Of a DNA stretch of 64,000 nt, positions 41,775 through 54,069 are shown piece after piece (the stretch's first letter is position 1; the number at the start of each line of letters is the position of its first letter). Below the pieces are notes generated by a model. It ran no database searches, was not told the DNA's origin, and saw nothing but the letters and a program-made list of their open reading frames with translations. Location: positions 105,789,135 to 105,853,134 of the forward strand of contig NC_134357.1 of assembly GCF_048569485.1 (NCBI RefSeq), in the 5' to 3' direction. This stretch comes from Anomaloglossus baeobatrachus. Taxonomy: Eukaryota > Chordata > Amphibia > Anura > Aromobatidae. A program made the translations under genes and the position numbers.

Positions 41775-42921
41775 TGTGACGCCCTGGCCTATCAGGTTGT
41801 CACAGGGTATTGTGCAATCTGCCCTTCAGCACAGTATCCGATCCTCCTTGGTTACGAATCCCTAGCCTGTGGTGTTGCCAAGAACAAGCTAATCAAAATC
41901 CTAGAAACACTCTGCACCACACCCACCAGACACACCAGTGGACAGCATGAAGGGAATAGGTCTGGCCACTTGGGGGGTTGGTAAGGGGAGTTCAGGAGTG
42001 TTAGGAGACAGTTGTAGAGAGTGGTTGAGTGGTGATTCTCGTGTCGAGAGGTCAGGGAGCTGGGCTCCTTAGTTACTAGGTGGCAGACGTTGATCTGGGC
42101 CTGGTAGGAGCTGGAACCCCAGTCGCAGGGGACTGTGTCAAAGGGCACGGAACTGTCGAGCAGGGCAGCCAGCAGCCTTGAGCTTTCTCCAGGCAGGGGC
42201 CAGGCCACGACTGGGTACGTGAACCCTAGGCCGGGAAGTAGCTTCATGCGTCCTGGTAATTTACCCGACGAGGACGAGGCCTTCAAGACTCGCCCTCCAC
42301 CCGCTCCAAAATCGGGGTACTAGAGCAACGAGAGGGATAGGACTTTCCCACTACACAGTCCAGAAAATCCCAAGCGTGAACCCTGAGAGCAAGCTCACTC
42401 CGTTAGCCATACAGGTGAGCGGGACCCGTTCAGTTCCAAGCTGAAAGGAACCAACTGTAGAACAAGCTGCCAAGGTCAAGGTCACAGGCTAACAAGCAAC
42501 ATAATCAGGCACGGGATTCCGGCGTGCTCCCTCCTGGCTACAGAGGTGCTACGAATTCTGGTTCACAAGTTGTCGGTGTCAGCATTATTGGACTGAGTGA
42601 GTACGCAGTGACCCCTTTCCTCCCCACGGAACTCCCAACTCTCCATCACCAAGCCACGGGGCATCATCCCCCTACCCACGGAGGGGTTGAACATCCAGCT
42701 GCCATTCCCCGCCACCGGGCACCCTTAACAGCAGTGGTGGTATCCCACCTTATGACATACCATGGGTGGCGTCACGAACTACAATCACGAATTCCAATGT
42801 AAATACCCCCTTTTATTTCGGGTGTCCGAGCTACACCCCCCCCCTTGGGTACGGAGATCCCTCGAGCCACCGCAGATCCGGATCCAAGCAGCAGCCTGAC
42901 TGCTGGCGCTGGGGCGGTACA
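41775..42921 (+). repeat. 5' LTR of the broken gypsy element
   Basis: TGTGACGCCCTGG ... GGGGCGGTACA, 1147 bases. Internal copy of the primer-site core at 42767-42779. Confidence 0.92.
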
Positions 42922-42933
42922 CCTCGAAAAACC

Positions 42934-42951
42934 TGGCGTCACGAACAGGAT
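42934..42951 (+). other. Primer-binding site of the broken gypsy element
   Basis: TGGCGTCACGAACAGGAT, identical to that of the element at 29795, 12 bases after the 5' LTR. Confidence 0.8.
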
Positions 42952-43193
42952 ACAGGACCCACTTACCTGGGTGACATTCGCCTTGAAAGCCGAAAACCGC
43001 AAGTCAAGATTCTGCTTCCCACCAATTCCGCCATTTTCCGCCATCTGTTCGCACCAAAATGCTGTCTTCCCCGAGAAAGCACATGAAGCCTAATCCCCGC
43101 CCTTCGTCTTGCTTGTGAGGCTGGAACCGAAAGTTCCCAGAGGGACACAGCGTGTGAAGGAGTGCGAAGTGAAAACCAAGGGGGTGCGCGAAG

Positions 43194-46100
43194 ATGTCGG
43201 CGCCAGACGATGGAAGTGTGGCAGCGCTGCCTCCACCCAACCAGGACAACGTTGATGCAGCGGGCGCCGCTCCGGCTGCAGAAGCGGCTGCACCAGGACC
43301 TGAGGCGGTTGTGCCCATAATGCCTATAACCTTGCCGTATGTACCGGGTGCTGCCTGGCTCCCACACTATGATGGCCGACCAGACGTGCTGCAAGGATTC
43401 AAGAGAAAAAAATGTAACGTCCTTGACATGTATGCCCTGACCGGACGGCAGTGGGCGTTGGTGGTGCTCGGGCAGTTGACTGGCACTGCCGAGCTAGAGG
43501 TGGAGACGTGGACTGAGGTGGATCGGGTATCCGCAGCCGCCATTTTCAGAAGACAAGGAGCTGCATTTGAAACTCGCATGGAAGCGGAGCTCAGGATGAG
43601 ATTTTACAGCTGCAAGCAACAGCCCCAAGACAGCATTAGGGATTACGCCTTGAAGCTACAAGTGGCGCTGCGGACCCTACGACTGAGCAACAATATTGGA
43701 GAGCCAGAGGGGAACAAGATGCTAGTGGAGCAGTTCCTACAAGGCCTTGGGTCAGTGGAGGACCGCAAGCAGCTTAGGCTGTGTGCCCTAGAGCATTCTG
43801 CTTTGGACTTTGCTACCCTGAAGGAACAAGCAATTAAAGCCCTGCAACCCCCAAAAGGCTCCTGACTCTCCACTCCCGTCCTAGCAAGCTGGAACGTCTC
43901 CAATCCAAGTGAAGCCCACTGCCCTGGCACTGCCGGAGCCCCCTCCGTTAACAATGCCTGGGACCGGAACAAGCAATTTATCTACCCAAGTACAGCAACT
44001 AAGTAAAGATGTTGCCCGGATTCTAAAGGCAATGCAGCTCAAGTCCAAGACCACTTCATCAAGGGAAATCCAACTGGCCGACTGCCCTGAGGACGTCCCA
44101 TGGATGAGGAAGCGGACCTCGGCGTATAAAGGACGGTGCAACGATCGGTATGGCCCACCAGTATGCTACAAGTGCAACAAGACCGGCCACTACGCACGAA
44201 GCTGTCCTTTAAGCGCGCAGCCCCTGAGGCCAAGGGCCAATCCCCAGGAATAAATTGCCAAGGCCCAGCAGACTGGAGAGAGCGGTATGTAAGGGGACGA
44301 CCCATTGTTTCCATCACCCTGGATGGGATCCCGACCTCTGCAGTCCTTGATACCGGCTCCCAGGTAAAGACTATTCCCTACATACTGTATAAGAAATTCT
44401 GGCTTTATGATGATCTGACCCTACCGGACGATAGCCTGACCATCTATGCTGTCAACGGGTTACTTGTGACTCAAATTGGGTTCAAAGAGGTGACCATTAA
44501 GCAGGGTAGAATTGCCGAGACAAGGCCTCATAGTAATGCAAAATGACCCTAGTGATTGGAACCCGAAGATCATTTTAGGAACAAATGTCATTGAGAATTG
44601 TATGAGTGAAGTGCTGTTTTTGCTTCAACAGCTGTCTGAGACTGCAGGAGCATGGCGACAGAGAGTCCTACAAGTGAGATCCGAGCCCTCCTGCAGCAGC
44701 AACAGGTAAATTTTTCCGGAGGAGAAATAGGTGGTGTACGGGTAGTGGATGTGGCCACTCTGGTAGTGCCCCCACGAAATGAAATGTTGATATGGTGCAG
44801 GGCAGCTGTAGGCTCCCGGGGACAGGATTACCTGGCAGGGGTAGAGCCCCTACCCTCAGAGCATTTGCCCACAGTGTTTACGGCCAGGGGGGTAGTTGAT
44901 GTCCAGAACGGGAGAGTGCCCATGTGAGTGCTGAACTGTGGGGAGGAGAAAGTTACACTACCCAGATACGCCACCATAGCCAAGCTGTTTACAGTAAATG
45001 CAGATGACATCCATGCAACAGGCTCCTCAGAGAAGCCTAGCCGGCTCCCCAGTGGTAGCCCCCAGGACCCGGCAGATAAGTGGTGTCAGGAGTTACACGT
45101 GGGTACCAACTTTACACCTGCACATCATAAACAAGGGGTCTACAGGGTTGCCAGGGAGTATGAGCAGGTCTTTAGCAAACACCCATTGGACTTTGGGCGG
45201 ATTAAAGGGGGACAACACCACATACCCACAGACACTCACCCACCTCTCAAGGAGAGGTATAGGCCTATACCACCTGCCCATTACCAATGTGCCAAAGATA
45301 TGCTCAGAAGCATGAAAGAAGCCTGAGTGATTCATGATAGCTGTGGTCCCTGGGCTGCCCCGCTGGTACTAGTAAGGAAAAAGGATGGGACAATCAGGAT
45401 GTGTGTAGACTATCGACAGATTAACAAAATCACACACAAAGACGCCTACCCTTTACCCTGAATTGAGGAATAGTTAGCTGCTTTGAAGTCTGATACTTAC
45501 TTTTTCACCCTTGATCTCACCAGCGGGTACTGGCAGGTGGCAGTCGCTGAGGAAGATCAGGAGAAGACCACGTTCGCTACTCTGATGGGCTTATGTGAAT
45601 TTAATAGCATGCCATTCGGGCTGTGCAATGCACCCGGGACATTCAAGAGGCTAATGGAGTGCTGCTTGGGCCACTGCAACTTTGAGACCGTCTTGTTGTA
45701 TCTGGACGACGTCATTGTTTACTCCAAAACCTACGAAGCACACCTGGAGCACCTAGCAGAGATGTTTGACACCCTGTCCAAATACGACATGAAGCTCAAG
45801 CCATCCAAATTTCACCTACTAAAGCCAAAGGTACAGTACTTAGGGCATGTGGTGAGTGCCGAAGGCGTAGCACCAGCCCCAGAGAAGATCAGCCATACAG
45901 AATTGGTCGCGGCCCACTACTGTCAGAGAGTTGCGACAGTTCCTGGGCCTGATGGGGTACTACCGGAGGTTTGTCAAGGGGTATACCCAGATAATGGCCC
46001 CCTTACAGGACCTTCTGGTGGGTCAGACAGTGCACGGCAAATCCTCAGGGCATTCAAATGGGGCAAGGAGCAAGAAGACTCCTTTGAGCGGATTTAGTCT

Positions 46101-48382
46101 GTCCTGACCGGAGACGAAATCCTGGCCTATCCTGACTACGGTCTCCCGTTCATGTTGTATACGTATGCCAGTAATGTGGGATTAGGAGCCGTCTTGTCGC
46201 AGGTGCAGAAAGGCAAGGGGAAGGTGATCGCCTATGCCTGCCGGAAGTTGAGACCTATGGAGAGAAACCAAGAAAATTATAGCTCCTTTAATTTGGAGTT
46301 CCTGGTGCTTGTCTGGGCTGTGACAGAAAGATTCAAGCACTACCTTGCCACCGCCAAATTCACAGTCTATACAGATAATAATCCGTTGACCCACCTGGAT
46401 ACGGCAAAGCTGGGAGCCCTGGAGCAATGATGGGTCGCACGGTTAGCCAATTATGATTTTGTTATCAAATATCGGGCTGGCCGTAAGAACACTAACGCCG
46501 ATGCCCTGTCCAGGATGCCCCATCTGTTAGATGATGAGCGGGATGAAGATGATCTGGAAGAGGTGGAGCTACCAGCGTTCCATCAGCCCATACCTGAAGA
46601 GCGGTCCAGATCCAGTGTTCACCAGCAGGAGATGATCTGCAAACCGTTGCCTCATCACAGCTGGCAAGAAGCCCAGGACCGAGACCCTGCAATCAAGTTG
46701 GTCAAGGTGTTGCTAGCCAGAGCTGATGCCCGTCTTGGACCAGGCGCCCCAGAGGAGGCCAGAAAATTGTGACAAGACTGGGGTCGGCTTTATCTGCATC
46801 AAGGCAAGCTATGCCGAGGCTTGATCAACCCTAAGACCCACGAGAGAATCTGTCAGATCGTAGTTCCCAAGTCATACATTCCAGTGGTGCTGGAGGCATA
46901 CCATGATGGAGCCGGGCACTTCTGGTGGAAGAAGCTGGAGATGTTGCTCAGAAGTCGCTTCTATTGGATAGGGATGAGAGACTCCATAGAGGCCTGGTGT
47001 AGGAATTGCGGCCCCTGTGCCCTGAGGAGGCAAGACGGCATAAGTCAACAAGCACCACTTCAGCCAATTGTCACCAAGCAACCCCTGGAGATCGTGGCTT
47101 TGGACCAAGTCAAGCTAACCCCCAGCCAAAGCGGGTACACGTATGCGCTCACAATGGTTGACCACTACTCACGGTTCCTGGTGGTGGTGCCTGTTAACAC
47201 TAGAAGTCCCAGGAATTTCGAGCTCCATAGGGTTCCAATGGTAGAAATGTCAAATTACCCCTCCCTGGGACTTCTAGTGTTAAAGATTTGACTGCCAGTA
47301 CTGCGGAAAAGGCGTTCCAAGCCCACTTTTGAAGGCCACATGGGTACCTTGACCGAGTCCTTACGGATCAGGGCCCTGCATTTGAAGCTGAGATCTTTCA
47401 GGAGTTCTGCAGTCTGTATGGTTGCAAGAAGATCCGCACTACTCCCTACCATGCACAGACGAATGGGATGTGCGAGAAGATGAACCACCTGGTGATTAAT
47501 CTGCTAAAGACTTTCCCCATGAAGAACGGAATTGGTGGCCTGAACAACTGCCGGACTTAGTAGACATCTACAACAACATTCCGGTGGGATCCACCAAGTG
47601 TACCCCAGCCTACCTGATGAGGGCTCGACCTGGAAGACTCCCGGTGGACTTGGAGATGGAGGTTGAATTGCCTGAGGCCTGCGCACCCGGAGAGGATTGG
47701 GACTCATGTCGCCAAGCTCAGTACAAGCAGATTCAGAAGTGTGTTGAGGAAAGTTGGAATCAAACCCGAGAACGGCAAGAAAGGAACTTCAACAAACAAG
47801 CAAAAGTAGCTCCCTTTGGCCCTGGTGAAGTCGTGTTGAAAATAAAGAGGAAACAACACAAGTTGGATGATCAAAGGGAAAGGGAGCAGTATGTGGTACA
47901 GCCATCCAACTTAGACAACCAAAAGACCTGTTTGATCAGCAAGGATCACAGGAGAACTACGGCTACGGTGTCTCGGGATCATCTGAAAAAATGCCCAGAA
48001 CCTTTAAGAGTGGCAGAAGAACCACAACCTCAGACCCAAGTGGCAGGAGAAAAGAGTGATCCATACCATTCTAGGAGATTTTCCGGAAGATTGGCCCATG
48101 CAGAATGGAGCAGTAATAGTCCCTGTGTTAATATTCCCACAACCTGTGGAAGAACCAGAACAGGAAAGGCTTACTGACACTGCACCCACTCCAGCACCTA
48201 GAGTAGTGCCCATACCCTTGCCACGCACACGTAGGGTCCTACCAGCAACACCTAGCGCTGAGGGTGAGGAACTTGGAGAAAGTGTAGCCATACCACAAGA
48301 AGGGGAGGAGGGAACAGAGTTGAGGAGATCATCCCATGTTAATTTTGGTCAGCTTCCCCGGAGGTACAGAGAAGAGTATTAA
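43194..48382 (+). pseudogene. gag-pol fossil of the broken gypsy element
   Basis: Recognisable parts in order: gag (AAWLPHYDGRPDVLQ; zinc knuckle CYKCNKTGHYARSC near 44166-44207), protease (VLDTGSQVKTIP near 44346), reverse transcriptase (LYLDDVIVYSKTYEAHLEHL near 45697), RNase H (near 46150-46430) and integrase (HDGAGHFWWKK near 46903; LTDQGPAFEAEIF near 47365). Sequence similarity to the element at 29795 is high throughout. Broken; described as a fossil only. Confidence 0.88.
47198..47279. mobile_element. 82-base palindromic MITE in TTAA
   Basis: CACTAGAAGTCCCAGG at 47198 and its complement CCTGGGACTTCTAGTG ending at 47279, with TTAA on both sides (47194-47197 and 47280-47283). The TTAA target suggests the piggyBac or Kolobok type. 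It interrupts the integrase part of the broken gypsy element and so is younger than it. Confidence 0.85.
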
Positions 48383-49062
48383 AAAAATGTTATAATACCA
48401 GTAGTTTAACGATGCCATAGAATTGTTAGGTACCGGTGCTTTTGTTTATTGTTTTTCACAGTTTGTTATTTTCTATGTACAAAATGTTAGTAAATAAATG
48501 CTGAATAACTAATTGCAAATGAACGAAGAAGTTACCTGATTAACCACTAGATTCCTTTTCAGAGTGTTCACCCGGTACATGGACTCTGTTATTGTTTTTA
48601 TAGATATAAGTAAATATGGACCATGGTCATAGGACTGGCGTGACCAACACGAACTTGTGTATTGCACATAGTTGCACCTCCTGTGCCAACCAGAATCGTC
48701 GAAAGACAACACCCGGGACCTTAACCTGGTCACGGACCCAAGGATAGGTTTCCAGGGGTTCAGGTTGTTTGGTTGGCGGGTTATTGGGATCCGGGACATT
48801 GGGACTGGACTGTCGCAGGAAGGGGCTGCAACGGAGTAGGTTGGTTCTCCGTTGCCACCAAAATCAGTAGCGTCCCACCATTGAGAGACGAACTCAATTA
48901 TTGTTTAGTAACATTTAAGTGAAGTGCCTCCCCTGTGTTGGATGGAACCTGTTAATAAAAAAAATTGTGTTAACCACTTTTCTTTCTAGTTGAAAAAAAT
49001 AAATAAAATTAAACCTCTGGTGTCTGTAGCTCAGGGACGAGCTACATTTAACCAAGGGGGAA
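48383..49062 (+). other. 3' untranslated region of the broken gypsy element
   Basis: Non-coding 0.7 kb between pol and the 3' LTR, ending in the polypurine tract AAGGGGGAA (49054-49062). The young element has a comparable 0.6-kb stretch (31062-31695 on the minus strand). Confidence 0.7.
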
Positions 49063-50211
49063 TGTGACGCCCTGGCCTATCAGGTCGTCACAGGGTATTG
49101 TGCAATCTGCCCTTCAGCACAGTATCCGATCCTCCTTGGTTACGGATCCCTAGCCTGTGGTGTTGCCAAGAACAAGCTAATCAAAATCCTAGAAACACTC
49201 TGCACCACACCCACCAGGCACACCAGTGGACAGCCTGAAGGGAATAGGGCTGGCCACTTGGGGGGTTGGTAAGGGGAGGTCAGGACTGTTAGGAGACAGT
49301 TGTAGAGAGTGGTTGAGTGGTGACTCTCGTGTAGAGATTTCAGGGAGCTGGGCTCCTCAGTTACTAGGTGGCAGACGTTGGTCTGGGCCTGGTAGGAGCT
49401 GGAACCCCAGTCGCAGGGGACTGTGTCAAGGGGCACGGAACTGCAGAGCAGGGCAGCCGGCGGGTTTGAGCTTTGTCCGGGCAGGGGGTAGGGCACGACG
49501 GGGTACGTGGACCCTAAGGTGGGAAGAAGCTTCATGCGTCCTGGTATTTTACCCGATGAGGACGAGGCCTTCAAGACTCGCCCTCCACCCGCTCCAAAAT
49601 CGGGGTACTAGTACAACGAGAGGGATAGGACTTTCCTACTACACAGTCCAGAAAATCCCAAGCGTGAATCCTGAGAGCAAGCTCACTCCGTTAGCCATAC
49701 GGGTTAGCGGAACCCGTTCAGTTCCAACCTGAAAGGGACCAACTGTAGAACAAGGTGCCAAGGTCAAGGTCACAGGCTAACAAGCAACATCATCAGGCAC
49801 TGGATCCCGGCGTGCTCCCTCCTGGCTACAGAGGTGCTACGAATTCTGGTTCACAAGTTGTCGGTGTCAGCATTATTGGACTGAGTGAGTACGCAGTGAC
49901 CCTTTCCTCCCCACAGAACTCCCAACTCTCCATCACCAAGCCCCCGGGCATCATCCCCCTACCCACGCAGGGGTTAAACATCCAGCTGCCATTCCACCGC
50001 CACCCGGTGCCCTTAACAGCAGCGGTGGTATCCCACCTTACCACATACCGTGGGTGGCGTCACGAACTACGATCACAAACTCCCATGTAAATACCCTCTT
50101 TTATTTCGGGTGTCCGCGCGACCCCATCCTCCTCTCGGGTACGGAGATCCCTCGAGCCACCGCGGACCTGGATCCGAGCAGCAGCCTAACTCTTGGCACT
50201 GGGGCGGTACA
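49063..50211 (+). repeat. 3' LTR of the broken gypsy element
   Basis: 1149 bases, with the same start and end as the 5' copy. Internal primer-site core at 50055-50067. Confidence 0.92.
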
Positions 50212-50215
50212 CTGA

Positions 50216-50640
50216 TGCTCTCCTTTCATCAACTTTACTAATTGATCATCTATACGAATGGGATGTAATTGGATGCGCCCTCTCTTGCAGCAGGAAGGAA
50301 ATGTTTTGTCCTGCGCCATTTTGCCTTGAAATTTTTAGATTGGCAGAACTTATAATGAAATGTCAGTTCGCCAGCATAGTGCTCTTCAATACGTGTCTGA
50401 TCAATTTGATTGAGAAGCCCTTTAGCGGCCAATGTAACTTGCCGTCGTCGAGTGGCTCTTTCATTTTCGACACGTATTCTATCTTGTTCTCATCTTTGTG
50501 AAATTTGTGTCTTTGTGCATTGTGTGTTGCCTCATAATGTTGCCTCACAATGTTGCCTCACACTGTTACCTCGGCAACATAGGGCTGTGGATGACTCATT
50601 GCGCACAGACACACGGACACGTCTAAATTAGGTATATTGA
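50216..50640 (-). pseudogene. Helitron Rep/helicase relic, part 1
   Basis: Minus-strand coding-derived N-terminal part of a Helitron protein: RRQVTLAAKGLLNQIDQTRI at about 50449-50390, then a Cys/His-rich stretch (CQSKNF near 50330) and LLQERAHPI-like sequence. The last codons before the LTR element (DDQLVKLMKGEHQ, to 50216) lead naturally into the part at 41770. Frames change within it, so it is not functional. A triple direct repeat ATGTTGCCTCA lies at about 50537-50570. Confidence 0.7.
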
Positions 50641-50889
50641 TATAAGATCAACTGAAAAACCTACTGAAAAGTCTGTACAGTAAATGCACTCAATACTTGG
50701 TCCTGTGACTACAATAGAATTAAAAGACATAAATTTAATACAATCGAGCAATGTGGTGTGATCGCGGCAAAAAAACCTTTCTCCTATACAACTCCATAAA
50801 GTAACTTTTTGATGATATTCTAATTTATTAAGACTTGTACATAACATCGGACCAGGCTACAATTTAAAAGCTAAGCATGTCAGCAGTTA
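50641..50889. other. Unassigned intergenic stretch
   Basis: A+T-rich, no gene recognised. Could include Helitron 5' sequence. Confidence 0.25.
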
Positions 50890-51990
50890 GGAGGAGGTTT
50901 GCAGGGCTCCTGTTCGGTGCCTGCGCCGTCCCTGGCTGTTTAACCCACTAATTGTCACGATCAATACCGATCGCAACAGTTAGGGGATTGGCAAAAGGAT
51001 CGCACTCTCTCTCCCATCTAAATCGGCACCCCCGCGATGTAATAACGAGGGCCCGATCATTGTGATGGTGACCTATTAAATGAAAAAGTTACAAAAAGTT
51101 TAAAAAAATAAAATATTAAAAAAAATCAGAAACTAAAGAATAAAAAAATAAAAAAATTCCAATAAATAGTTATATTTGTGTAAAAAAAACAAAATAAACA
51201 AAAAAAGTAAACATATTTGGTATTGCCGTGTCCGTAACAACTCGAGCTATAAAACTATCACACTAGTTAACCCCTTCAGTGAACACTTTATTAAATAAAA
51301 TAAATAAAAAAATCTAACAAAAACTGTCTTTTCAATATACAGCTGACAAAAAAGTGGAATAAAATGCGATCAAAAAGTCATATATACATAAAAATGGTAC
51401 AGCTGAAAACGTCATCTTATCCCGCAGAAAAACAAGCCACCATACAGCTCTCTCAGACAAAAAATAAAAAGTTATAGCTCTCAGAATGCAACAATACAAA
51501 AACTGTTTTTTTCTTATAAAATTGTTTTTATGGTATAAAAGCAGCAAAACAAAAATAAAACTATAAAAATATGGTCTTTCTGTAATCATACCAACCTGAA
51601 GAATAAAGTTATCTTATCACTTTTACGGCATGGCGAACGGCATAAAAAAAACAAAACCTATTCCTGAGTTGCTATTTCTTCTTGATTTTTGCCTCACAAA
51701 AAGTGGAATAGAAAGCAATCAAAAATTATGTGACCAAAAATGGTACCAATAAAAACTCCAAGCCATCCCGCAAAAAACAAACCCTCACATGACTCTGTGG
51801 GCAGAAAAATAAAAAAACTATAGCCTTCAAAATCCAATGATGCAAAAAACGTTTATTTTGTAAAAACCTAAAAAATTATATAAACCTGGTATCGCTGTAA
51901 TGGTACTGACCGGAGAAATAAAGATGCCTAATCACCTATACTGCAAGGTGAACAGCATAAAAAATAAATAAAGTCAATTCTTCACCTGCT
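50890..51990. repeat. A+T-rich interspersed repeat with two tandem units
   Basis: After a G+C-moderate head (50890-51090) come two related units of roughly 300-350 bases. Each begins AGTGGAATA (about 51353 and 51702), contains CATCCCGCA-like and AAAAACTATAGC/AAAAGTTATAGC blocks, and ends near GCAAGGTGAACAGCATAAAA or GCATGGCGAACGGCATAAAA. I know similar sequence from frog intergenic DNA but cannot name a family. Confidence 0.55.
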
Positions 51991-52832
51991 GTTGATTTGT
52001 TCATGCTGCCTCTAATAGATTGCAGTACGGCGCAGCTCATATATATCTTGCGCTCTACGCTGAGTGCTTGCACCAGGATTACGTGTAAGGGTGCGTGCCC
52101 ATAATTAGGAATAGCAGCATATTGGACGCAGCGTGTTTTTGCTGCATCCAAACTGTTGCATTGTGCAGTACAAGCACAGTGGATTGATTAATAGAAATCC
52201 CATGCCCACTGTGCGTCTTTTCTCTGCAGCATAAACTGACATTCAGTATGGCTTCCCTAGATGCATCATGTGAATTTATGCTGCGGAGACGCGAGTGTCC
52301 TCAGCTGAGAAACAGAGTCTGGTGCCTCCTTAGTGAATAGATCCATCTTGTGTTATAACTAAATCACGTATATCGGAGATCTAGATGGAAACCCCGATGT
52401 AAGCAGTCAGCATAGAGCACAAGACAAATGTGAACTGTTGCAAAATGTTCTGTATCAAAATTTTCACAAAATAGCGTTCAACTGAACCCAAAAAAACACA
52501 AGTCCCCACTCAAGTCTGTCATTGTCAAACAGAATTATAGGAGGCTTCCACACTAGTGGAAAAACACTATGGCACTCCCACTCCAAATGAACCCCTCTCT
52601 TCTGAGCCCCACAATGTGCCTAAACCACAGATAGCATCCACTTGTTTGGCATTATTGTAGTGAGGAGAGCCCACTTAAATGTATGAGGTGCAGGTTTACA
52701 GACCCACAAGCTGGGCACAATGTACGGGCACTACAATGTGCTGGGCACAAGGGCTTATTTGCAATTTTTAATTCTGCAACATTCACTTGGTTTGACACCA
52801 TGGTGTTTCCCAGAGACTAAATTGTTACTACA
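51991..52832. other. Unassigned stretch with MITE-like piece
   Basis: GGGTGCGTGCCCATAATTAG at about 52089 and the following 240 bases look like a MITE fragment common in frogs. The rest shows no coding or structural signal. Confidence 0.3.
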
Positions 52833-53681
52833 CCCATTCTTCGTGCTTTTCACTCCATGCGAATGGGGGCCCGGGGGTTCTGCCATTCTTGGTCTGTCCC
52901 ACTAGGAGGTCTTGCATGGGGGCTGCCATCTTGGTGTAACCCTTGATGAAGCGACGGTAGTAGCCCACCAGGCCCAGGAACTGCCTCACCTCTTTAACTG
53001 TGGTAGGCTGCGGCCAACTCTGGATGACTGGGATTTTCTCAGGATCTGGGGCCACACCTTCGACACTCACCACATGCCTGAGGTACTGCACTCTGGGCTT
53101 CAGCAGATGGCACTTAGAGGGTTTCAGTTTCATCCCGTATTTGGAGAGGGCTTCAAACACTTCAGCTAGGTGTTCCAAATGGGTCTCATACGTCTTAGAG
53201 CAGACGATCCCGTCATCCAGGTACAGCAGAACTATCTCGAAGTTGCGTTGTCCCAAGCAGCACTCCATGAGCCTCTGGAAGGTTCCTGGGTCGTTACACA
53301 ACCCAAAAGGCATGCTGTTGAACTCGCAGAGACCCATCGGGGTAGCGAACGTAATTTTCTTGCGGTCTTCTTCCGCAACCGACACCTGCCAGTAGCCACT
53401 AGTGAGGTCAAGAGTAGAGAAATAATTAGCTGTCCTTAGCGCAGCCAACGATTCCTCAATGCGAGGAAGAGGGTACGCATCTTTATGCGTTATCTGATTA
53501 ATCTTCCGGTAATCCACACACATTATCATGGTGCCGTCCTTCTTCTTCACCAGGACCAACGGAGCTGCCCAGGGACTACAACTATCACGGATGACCCCTG
53601 CCTCCTTCATGTTCCTCAACATGTGTCTTTGGCGCACTGGTAATGTGCAGGTGGAATCGGCTTATACCTCTCTTTGATCTC
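52833..53681 (-). mobile_element. Ty3/gypsy reverse transcriptase fossil
   Basis: Fossil fragment of the lineage of the elements at 29795 and 41775 (minus strand: KKDGTMIMCVDYRKINQ, LYLDDGIVCS, FLGLVGYYRRF). It lacks gag and the rest of pol and abuts an LTR piece. Truncated. Confidence 0.85.
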
Positions 53682-53920
53682 TCTCACTCCTCTCAACTTG
53701 AACAACAACCCAATCTAGGCTTGAACTGACTGTTTTTCCCACCCCAGGCTGTCTAGACCCCTGGGTGGGCGTGTCCAACCACCTGGTCCCGCCCACTGGT
53801 GTGCCTATCTTTCCCTAAGGGGGGTAACTAGGGTTTCAGGTCGGCTGTGTGTCACCTAAGTGAGGGAAGATGTTATGCGGGTGCCTATCTGTGACTACCT
53901 GGTTTTGCCAGGGCGTCACA
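53682..53920 (-). mobile_element. Gypsy LTR fragment
   Basis: Matches 300-547 (CTGGGTGGGCGTGTCCAACC; edge CCAGGGCGTCACA). Joined directly to the RT fossil on its left and to an opposite-strand LTR fragment on its right. Confidence 0.75.
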
Positions 53921-54069
53921 GCGTCACAGACAGTTTACGGCAAATCCCGTACAAATACGTCCCCTTTTTATTTGAAGTGTCCGCGCTACCCCCAGGTCCG
54001 GTAGAATCCCTCGAGCCACACTGCGGATCCGGATTCAAGCAGCCCAGCTGCTGGCACGGGGGCGGCACA
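53921..54069 (+). mobile_element. Gypsy LTR 3' end fragment
   Basis: Matches the last 150 bases of the LTR at 41775 (AATCCCTCGAGCCAC, GGCGGCACA end). Its left edge falls within the conserved core GCGTCAC. Confidence 0.75.

Larger units (their letters stand above)
41775..50211 (+). mobile_element. Ty3/gypsy element, broken, duplication CTGA
   Basis: Fossil element in plus orientation. 5' LTR 41775-42921, primer-binding site 42934-42951, gag-like sequence from 43194, pol-like sequence to 48382, polypurine tract 49054-49062, 3' LTR 49063-50211. CTGA flanks it (41771-41774 and 50212-50215). The LTRs are about 1147-1149 bases and differ by roughly 4 to 6 percent by eye, so it is clearly older than the element at 29795 but of the same lineage. 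Broken, with around ten interruptions. A tiny TTAA-flanked MITE lies in the integrase region (47198-47279). The element sits in a Helitron relic. Confidence 0.9.

Noticed and set aside
42934-42951. A tRNA gene at the primer-binding site
   Set aside because: Only the complement of a tRNA 3' end is present; no cloverleaf or polymerase III boxes around it.
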